Positions 58,108 to 64,000 of a stretch of DNA of 64,000 bases are shown here, piece by piece (the first letter of the stretch is position 1; the number at the start of each line of letters is the position of its first letter). Source of the DNA: Candidatus Streptomyces philanthi (GTDB lineage Bacteria > Actinomycetota > Actinomycetes > Streptomycetales > Streptomycetaceae); assembly GCA_018114805.1 (NCBI GenBank), contig CP073042.1, positions 5,067,501-5,131,500 on the forward strand, given 5' to 3'. A model generated the notes under the pieces. It was not told the DNA's origin, searched no databases, and was given only the letters and a program-made list of their open reading frames with translations. The position numbers were made by a program, and so were the translations under genes.

Positions 58108-59352
58108 GTGAGCTCGGGCGGGCTGGAGCTGCCATCTGGGGAGGAGAGCACCCCGCAGGGCGACGCCACCGACGCACCTCCCGGCGCGGTCTCCCTGGTC
58201 AGGCCGGTGGAGATCGGAGCGGAACTGGACTGGGGCGCCGACGCGTGGGCCGAGGTGTACACGCGCGCGCGGCGAGCTGGCCGTGCCTACATCTGGCTCA
58301 ATCTGGTCGAACAACGGCTGCGCGCGGTGGTGGCCTCGGTGCTGCAGCCGATCTACGAACCGGTGCACGGCGAGGACTGGGTGGTGGCCGCCGCGGGCCC
58401 GGCGGGCCAGGAGTGGGTGCAGCGCGCGGTGGCCGTGCGCGAGGTCAGCCGCCGCAAGGGATACCTCCTCGACCCGGCCGACGACAATGTCGTCAGCTTC
58501 CTGACGCTGCCGCAGTTGCGCGAACTCCTGGTGCAGCACTGGCCGTGCTTCGTGCCCTACCTGGACGACCGGCGCGAGCTCGAACTCGCGCTCGACGAGC
58601 TGGAGGTCACCCGCAACGTCGTCTCGCGCAACCGCGCCCTGTCCCAGAACGTGCTGGACCAGGCGGAGCGCGCCTCGGCCCGGCTGCTCGACATCCTCGG
58701 CGGTGGCACCGGCGGCCCCTCGACCGACCGGCTGCCGATAGACGCGGTCGAGGACCTGGTGGGCGACCGGTACGCGGACGTGGTCAGTGTCCACGCCGAC
58801 CGGGTGCGACTCCAGCGCCAGTTGCCGGCCGAGGACCTGTTCGGCAGCGCACGCCGCCTGGACGCCATGGGCATAGGTCTGAACCTGCTCGTACAGAACT
58901 ACTCGGGTCGCCGCCTGATGCGGCTCGCGGAGACCGGCTGCCGGACGCGGCTCCTCTTCCTCAACCCGGCCAGCAGCGCGGTCCGCCGCCGCGAACGGGA
59001 ACTCGGCATGCGGAAGGGCGAACTCAGCCGCTCCGTGGAGATGAACATCCTGCACATGCGCCGGGTGCGGGCCCGGCTGCGGGACCCCGGCGCCTTCGAG
59101 ATCCACGTCTTCGACGAGACCCCGCGGGTGACCGCCTACCTCATCAACGGCGACTCGGCCGACGGCGTCGGCGTCGTCCAGTCGTACCTGCGCCGGGCCC
59201 GCGGCATGGAGGCCCCGGTGCTGGTGCTGCGCGCCGGCGGCCGCGAGCGCGAGGTGGTGCGCGGGGTGGACACGGGCGCCGACAACAGCCTCTTCGAGGT
59301 GTACCGCGAGGAGTTCGAGAGCGCCTGGACCGACTCCCGCCCGGTCTCCTGA
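58108..59352 (+). CDS. SAV2148-family HEPN-domain protein
   Basis: A 414-residue soluble protein conserved in streptomycetes. WAEVYTRARRAGRAYIWLNL and EQRLRAVVASVLQPIYEPVH belong to the N-terminal HEPN-like helical part. The C-terminal part, SGRRLMRLAETGCRTRLLFL and EIHVFDETPRVTAYLINGD, resembles the DUF5919/PLD-like module seen in some stress or nucleic-acid proteins. A canonical HEPN RNase motif (RxxxxH) is not obvious; SRNRALS is the nearest. GTG 58108 has GGAAGG upstream. It is intact. The function is unknown. Confidence 0.82.
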   Translation: MSSGGLELPSGEESTPQGDATDAPPGAVSLVRPVEIGAELDWGADAWAEVYTRARRAGRAYIWLNLVEQRLRAVVASVLQPIYEPVHGEDWVVAAAGPAGQEWVQRAVAVREVSRRKGYLLDPADDNVVSFLTLPQLRELLVQHWPCFVPYLDDRRELELALDELEVTRNVVSRNRALSQNVLDQAERASARLLDILGGGTGGPSTDRLPIDAVEDLVGDRYADVVSVHADRVRLQRQLPAEDLFGSARRLDAMGIGLNLLVQNYSGRRLMRLAETGCRTRLLFLNPASSAVRRRERELGMRKGELSRSVEMNILHMRRVRARLRDPGAFEIHVFDETPRVTAYLINGDSADGVGVVQSYLRRARGMEAPVLVLRAGGREREVVRGVDTGADNSLFEVYREEFESAWTDSRPVS

Positions 59353-59467
59353 GGCCCGCGCCCGGCCACCCGGTAGGGGCCCCGCCCCGGAGCGGGAGCA
59401 CCCGCGGCGTGGCGTCGGCAGGCGCGATAGGCTGCGCGGACCTGACACGTGGGAGAGGGAACGCGAC

Positions 59468-60458
59468 GTGAGTATGCCCCCGCAGCAGCCCGGGTCCGGA
59501 GCCCCGGGAGGCGGCTGGCCGGCGGGCCGGGCGGGCCGCCGCAGCCGCCGCGGAACCCCTACGGCTATCCCCAGCAGGGCTCCCCCTACGGTGGCCCCTC
59601 GGGCCAGCAGCCCCCGTACGGCCAGCCCGGTCCGCAGTCCCCGTACGGGCAGCCGGGCCAGCCATCTCCGTACGCCCAGCCCGGGCCCGGGTACGGCGCG
59701 CCTTACGGTGGCGGTCCGGGGGCGGGCGGGCCGCCGGGGCCGCCGGGCGGTGGTTCGCGCAAGACCGTGGCGATCGTCGTTGGTGCCGTGCTCGTGGGCC
59801 TGCTGGCGATCGGCGGCGTGGTGTTCGCGATGAGCGGCGACGACGGCGGTGGCAAGCGGGACGAGTCCAAGGTCAGCGACGACTCCTCGGTCGACACCAG
59901 CCAGCGGCCGAGCCCGAGCCAGAGCCCGACGCCGACCGCGACGCGAACACGAAGTACGAGGTGGTCCTCCCCAAAACGCTGGAGGGCGGCAAGTACACGC
60001 TGGAGAAGGACCTCAGCGAGTCGGCCGACGAGCAGGTGGCGGACGACGGCAGCGGAGCGAGCGGCGTCAAGCCCGCCACCGGGTGCTACACCACCGCGCC
60101 CCGGGACACGGAGATGCTGGTCACGGGACTCAACGGCACCTTCTTCAGCCCCACGTACGCCAAGAACAGCTTCTTCCGCGGATTGGAGGGCAACGACAAC
60201 GCCGAGGTGGGGGTCGAGCGCCGGGAGATCACCCCGCCCGGCGCGGACGCCGCGTTGACCTGCGAGGTGGTGATCAAGCGGCAGAGCGGGCAGAAGCTCG
60301 TGATGCCCGTGTGCGCCTGGGCCGACACCACCACGCTCGTGGCCGTCATGGAGAACACCCGCGCCGCCGCCGGCAAGGACCCGCACTCCGTCGACCTGGA
60401 CGGCTTCGCCGCCCGGGTGGACGGCATGCGCGACGACCTCCTGGTCCCGATCGGCTGA
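59468..60458 (+). pseudogene. Pro/Gly/Tyr-rich single-pass secreted-domain protein (two frameshifts)
   Basis: GTG 59468 gives MSMPPQQPGSGAPGGGWPAG, then the frame slips near 59525. GYPQQGSPYGGPSGQQPPYG repeats, the membrane segment TVAIVVGAVLVGLLAIGGVV and SGDDGGGKRDESKVSDD follow. It slips again near 59942, after which KYEVVLPKTLEGGKYTLEKD and an extracellular domain with three cysteines (GCYTT, LTCEVV, PVCAW) run to the TGA at 60458. The family is common in streptomycetes and uncharacterised. Confidence 0.78.
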
Positions 60459-60628
60459 GCCGGACCCTCGCTCCCTCCCATCAAAACCCGTCAACTCGGG
60501 CATATCCGTGCTTCTTCGGGTATTCGGCCAGTGGGGGCGGTCGACCGCGCCCGACGCCGGACGGGTTGTTTAGTGGCGCGTGGGAGGGTGATGAACAACA
60601 GGGGGACGCACCACGAAGGAGGGCCGCC

Positions 60629-61350
60629 ATGGGCTGGCACCGAGAGCTGCTGATCGGCTTCGACCTGGAGACCACGGGCACCGACCCGGACGAGGCACGG
60701 ATCGTGACGGCGGCGGTCGTCGAGTTCCGGGGCGGGGAAGCGGTGGGCGGCCGGGAATGGCTGGCCGACCCGGGCATCCCCATACCGCAGGACGCCGTTG
60801 CCGTGCACGGCATCACCAATGCCCGCGCGGCGGCCGACGGACGGCCGGCCCGCGAGGTGGTGGCCGAGATAGCGGACGTGCTCGTGGCGCACTGGCGGGC
60901 GGGCACACCGGTCGTGGCGTACAACGCCGCGTTCCACCTCAGCATGCTGGCGGCGGAGTTGCGCCGGCACGGGCTGCCCTCGCTGGCCGAGCGGCTCGGC
61001 CGGGCCGACGTCGGCCCGGCCGTCGACCCGTACACGATCGACCGGTCCGTCGACCGCTACCGCAAGGGCAAGCGCACCCTGGAGGCCGTCTGCGGGCGCT
61101 ACGGTGTCCCGCTCGGCCAGCGAGGGCAGCCCGTGCCGGCGCGCTGGCCGCGGCCCGGGTCGCCTGCGCGGTCGCCGAGCGGCACGCCCAGGTGGCCGGG
61201 CTCGACCTGTGGGAGCTGCACCGCAAGCAGGTCGGGTGGTACGCGGAATGGGCCGCCGACTTCCAGTCCTGGCTGCGCCGCAAGGGCACCCAGGACGCGG
61301 TCGTGGACGGCGCCTGGCCGCTGCGCGGGGCACCGGCGATAGCCGGCTGA
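60629..61350 (+). pseudogene. DnaQ-like 3'-5' exonuclease broken by an inverted duplication
   Basis: ATG 60629 (GAAGGAGG upstream) reads LLIGFDLETTGTDPDEARIV (exoI), VVAYNAAFHLSMLAAELRR (exoII-like) and YRKGKRTLEAVCGRYGVPLG. Bases 61109-61142 are then an exact reverse complement of 60961-60994 of the same gene. This replaces the expected segment with the exoIII His/Asp and shifts the frame; native sequence resumes in another frame as ALAAARVACAVAERHAQVAG and LHRKQVGWYAEWAADFQSWL. The exonuclease active site is therefore probably destroyed. Confidence 0.85.
60961..61142. repeat. 34-bp perfect inverted repeat inside the exonuclease gene
   Basis: 60961-60994 and 61109-61142 are exact reverse complements separated by 114 bp. 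The left arm encodes native protein (RRHGLPSLAER). The right arm is out of frame with the family and looks like a copied-in inverted patch. Confidence 0.92.
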
Positions 61351-61491
61351 CCACGGGCCGGGCCCGGGACGTCGGGCCGTCCTGGACAGGCGGAGCGTCC
61401 CGCCACGGCGCGGGCGCGACCGCTACGGCGCGGCCCGACGCACGCTCACCGCCCGCACGGACGCAGGCTCACCGACCGCATCGACGGACGC

Positions 61492-62361
61492 TCACAGCGC
61501 GAACCACCGCACGCTCGGGTCGTCCGCGCGCAGTGACGCCACCCGGCGCTCGAACTCCGCGCGGGCGCCCGGGTCGCCCGGAGCGTGCTGCGCGACCCAT
61601 GCGCAGCTCGCCGTCTCTCGGGCCCCGCGCAGCACCGCACAACCCTCCCACTCGCGCACGTCCCAGCCGTAGGCCGTGGTGAACTCCGCGTAGGCCGCCG
61701 CGTCGAGCCCGTACCGGTCGCGGGTGAGGGCCATCACCACCAGGTCGTGTTCGCGCAGGTCGCTGGCGAAGGTCTCCAGGTCCAACAGGACCGGACCGTC
61801 GGCGCTGACGTGCACGTTGCGCGGCAGCGCGTCCCCGTGCAGCGGGCCGGGCGGCAGACGGGGCGTCAACGCCGCCGCGGCCTGCGCGAAGCCGTCCCTG
61901 CGCGCCCGCAGATAGGCCGCGTCGGCGGGGTCGATGGCGTCCCCGGCCAGCCGCAGCCACCGCTCCACGCCGCCTAGCAACTCGCGGCGCGGCAGCGCGA
62001 ACTGCGGCTCCGGCAGGGCGTGCACTCGCCGCAGCAGCCCCGCCAGGTCGGCCGGGGTCGCGGCGCGGACGGCCGGCGGCAACCTGTGCCAGACCGTGAC
62101 CGGGTGCCCGTCGACCAGCAGCGCGGTCGGCTCGGCGGGGCGCACCGCGGGCACCCCGTGCTCGGCGAGCCAGGTCGCGACGCCCGGTTCGCGGCTCGCC
62201 CGTTCCCACAGCCCGCTCTCGCGCCCCACCTTGACCACGGTGCTGGCCAGCGCGAACACCGCGTTCTCGACCAGGGCGAGCAGCCGCGCGTCGGCCGGCG
62301 TCCGTGTCAGCCCCGCCGCCAGCACCCGCCGCGCCCGCTCCTCGGTGAACCCCGCGCTCAC
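61492..62361 (-). CDS. aminoglycoside-phosphotransferase-like kinase
   Basis: A 289-residue protein of the APH/choline-kinase superfamily. The Brenner-type catalytic loop is LHGDALPRNVHV (near residue 198), followed by the metal Asp motif LLDLETFASDLREHDLVVMA. The substrate is unknown and resistance should not be assumed. It is intact. The GTG start is at 62361. Confidence 0.85.
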   Translation of the reverse strand: MSAGFTEERARRVLAAGLTRTPADARLLALVENAVFALASTVVKVGRESGLWERASREPGVATWLAEHGVPAVRPAEPTALLVDGHPVTVWHRLPPAVRAATPADLAGLLRRVHALPEPQFALPRRELLGGVERWLRLAGDAIDPADAAYLRARRDGFAQAAAALTPRLPPGPLHGDALPRNVHVSADGPVLLDLETFASDLREHDLVVMALTRDRYGLDAAAYAEFTTAYGWDVREWEGCAVLRGARETASCAWVAQHAPGDPGARAEFERRVASLRADDPSVRWFAL

Positions 62362-62777
62362 GCCAGGCTCCCCACGCCGTCACGCCCCACGCCGCGCCCG
62401 TCCTCTCGTTCCCGACTTTGCCTGGCCGGGCCTGACCGTGCTTGGTCTTGCCTTGCCCGGTTTGGCCGTGTCTGGTCCTGCCTGGTCCCGCTCGGTCCTG
62501 TCTGACCGCGCCTGAGTCTGACCCTTCCTGCTCGGTCAGTCTCGCATCGCGCACGTCGAGGTCGTGCGCGCGTACCGCTTGACTGTGATACGGACCGTCA
62601 GCCCGATGACGGGGGCTTCCTGACAGGCGCCCGCTCCCCGTGACCACGGGACGGTATCGCCCGCCCCAGGCGGGGCTGCCCCGCCCCAGCCAAGCCCAGC
62701 ACCGGGGTGCCGCGCTCCCCGGACGGCGTCCGGGCCGTCGCGCCCACCGCGCCGCGCCGTGAAGGAGCCTTCCTGCC
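62362..62777. other. spacer with degenerate ~10-bp periodic repeats
   Basis: Between the kinase and the sugar permease. About 62405-62540 consists of imperfect tandem decamers of the form tgyctggtcc / cgctcggtcc. No gene is supported. AAGGAG at 62761 belongs to the next gene. Confidence 0.55.
62405..62540. repeat. degenerate decamer tandem array
   Basis: Successive 10-base units (TGTCTGGTCC, TGCCTGGTCC, CGCTCGGTCC, TGTCTGACCG and others) recur about 10-13 times with substitutions. Confidence 0.6.
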
Positions 62778-63745
62778 GTGAGACCGACGACCGAGGCGGC
62801 GCGGTCCGGCTACGCACCGGACCGCGCCCCAGCTAGGAAGAACCGCGCCCCGGGGCGGGCGCCGGCCGCGGCCGGCTCGGGCGGCCCGCCGGGCTCGGGC
62901 CCTGGTTCCTGGTCCTGCCCGCGCTCCTGCCCATCCTGCTGCTGAGCGCGGGCCCCCTGCTGTACGGCATCGGCCTCGCGTTCACCGACTCCCAGTCGGG
63001 CCGCACCGAGCCCACCGAGTGGATCGGCCTGCTCAACTTCCGTGACCTGCGCCACGACACCCTCTTCTGGGAGTCCTTCCGGGTCGGACTGGTGTGGGCT
63101 GTGGGCGTGACGGTGCCGCAGTTTCTCCTCGGGCTCGCCCTGCTGCTCAGCCAGGACCTGCGGATGCGCTGGCTGGCGCGGACGCTGGCGATCGTGCCGT
63201 GGGCGATGCCGGAGGTCGTCGTCGGCATCATGTGGCGCCTCGTCTACCACTCCGACGCCGGCATCCTCAATGAGACCCTGCGCGACCTGCGCCTGGGCGA
63301 CGGCTCCGACTGGCTCGCCGGCCTGTCCAGCGCGCTGCCCGCGGTGATCGTGGTGGGCGTCTGGGCGGGCCTGCCACAGGTCACGGTCGCCCTGCTGGCC
63401 GGGCTGCAGAACGTGCCGCGCGAACTGCGCGAGGCGGCGGCCGTGGACGGCGCCGGCGCCTGGCGCAGGTTCCGCACCGTCACCTGGCCCGCCATCCGCC
63501 CCGTCGCCCTGACCATCAGCGCGCTCAGCTTCATCTGGAACCTCAACTCCTTCGCCCTGGTGTACGTGCTCACCAGCGGCGGGCCCGGCGGACGCACCCG
63601 GCTGCCGATGCTCTTCGCGTACGAGGAGGCGTTCCGCTATGGCCAGTTCGGCTACGCGGCGGCCATGGGCTGCGTCCTGGTCGCGGCCGTCTCCGTGCTG
63701 CTCGCCGTGTACCTCGTCGGACGGTTGAGGGGAGCGGACCAGTGA
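62778..63745 (+). pseudogene. sugar ABC transporter permease, MalF-type (frameshift)
   Basis: GTG 62778 with AAGGAG upstream starts a Pro/Arg-rich N-terminus that loses frame near 62885 (GGCCGCGGCCGGCTCGGG). FLVLPALLPILLLSAGPLLY and five further membrane segments follow in another frame. The EAA loop REAAAVDGAGAWRRFRTVTW is near 63430. It is the first permease of a carbohydrate importer whose binding protein is not in this window. Its TGA overlaps the next start (GTGA). Confidence 0.8.
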
Positions 63746-64000
63746 CGCGAGCCGGCTCCGGATCGACGGGCCGCACGGCGGGCCGCGCCCCCGGCCAGAC
63801 CGCGCCGGTCCGGCCGCGCCGGCGTGCCCCGACGCGGCCGGCGCCGGGCGGCGCGCGCCGGCCAGTACCTGGCGCTCCTGGGCTACCCTGGCCTTCCCGC
63901 TGCTGTGGCTCGTCTCCACCGCGTTCAAGCCACCCACCGAACTCGCCACCCTGCACCCGACCTGGCTGCCGGAGCGGCCCACGCTCGACAACTTCCGGCG
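63742..64000 (+). pseudogene. sugar ABC transporter permease, MalG-type (frameshift, cut by window end)
   Basis: GTG 63742 is coupled to the preceding permease by GTGA. After an Arg/Pro-rich stretch the membrane segment appears in two frames: QYLALLGY (near 63865), then FPLLWLVSTAFKPPTELATL with PTWLPERPTLDNFR in another, so one base is off near 63885. The gene continues beyond 64000. Confidence 0.7.

Noticed and set aside
61492..62361. Antibiotic-resistance call for the APH-like kinase
   Set aside because: Only superfamily motifs are visible. Many streptomycete members have metabolic or unknown substrates, so only a kinase-fold call is made.

Overview
The window is a GC-rich, Streptomyces-type chromosomal segment. 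The evidence is the very high GC content with mostly C/G third codon positions, frequent GTG starts, GGAGG-type ribosome sites and actinobacterial families (Rok7B7-like regulator, SAV2148-family HEPN protein, DUF3000, TIGR04222, coproporphyrin-type heme genes). The gene order acnA - ngcEFG - rok7B7 - xylFGH - dxs ... fadBA - rnd - hemE - hemY - hemQ ... murC - msrB matches, from memory, the S. coelicolor core around SCO5999-SCO6061. I saw no insertion sequence, integrase, phage gene, CRISPR array or tRNA.

Layout. 1-2.3 kb: aconitase 3' part with a strong terminator. 3-6.2 kb: chitobiose/GlcNAc ABC importer ngcEFG, with ngcE and ngcF broken. 6.5-11.7 kb: Rok7B7-type regulator and xylose importer xylFGH. 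12-16.6 kb: dxs, a broken amino-acid permease and a lipoprotein. 16.7-18.2 kb: NYN/PIN protein and a beta-propeller-like protein. 18.4-24.4 kb: fatty-acid beta-oxidation pair fadAB, RNase D and a LuxR-type regulator. 25-34.4 kb: heme genes hemE, hemY and hemQ, interleaved with a broken FAD oxidoreductase, two related lipoproteins and a heavily frameshifted thiolase. 34.6-38.1 kb: a DUF692 (MNIO) enzyme gene overlapping a membrane protein gene with a Gly/Cys-rich tail, plus a tail-less paralogue. 38.5-43.8 kb: truncated deacetylase, broken peptidyl-tRNA hydrolase, ABC transporter and broken PhoX. 44-50 kb: zapE, a RibD-like reductase, murC, msrB and an acetyltransferase. 50.2-57.7 kb: two-component system, lipoamide dehydrogenase, LysR regulator and glgX, all broken. 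58-64 kb: SAV2148-HEPN protein, a broken DnaQ-like exonuclease, an aminoglycoside-phosphotransferase-like kinase and two broken sugar permeases that run off the window.

The dominant theme is gene decay. About 21 of roughly 51 protein genes carry frameshifts, in-frame stop substitutions, internal or terminal deletions, or an inverted duplication. Every gene of clear housekeeping value (acnA, dxs, hemE, hemY, hemQ, murC, fadAB, rnd) is intact. Small indels alone could be sequencing error. The nonsense substitutions, the deletions and the skew away from essential genes favour real erosion, as in a host-restricted streptomycete. The most biologically intriguing locus is the MNIO (DUF692) plus Gly/Cys-tail protein operon, which looks like an uncharacterised cysteine-modification system, here itself frameshifted.
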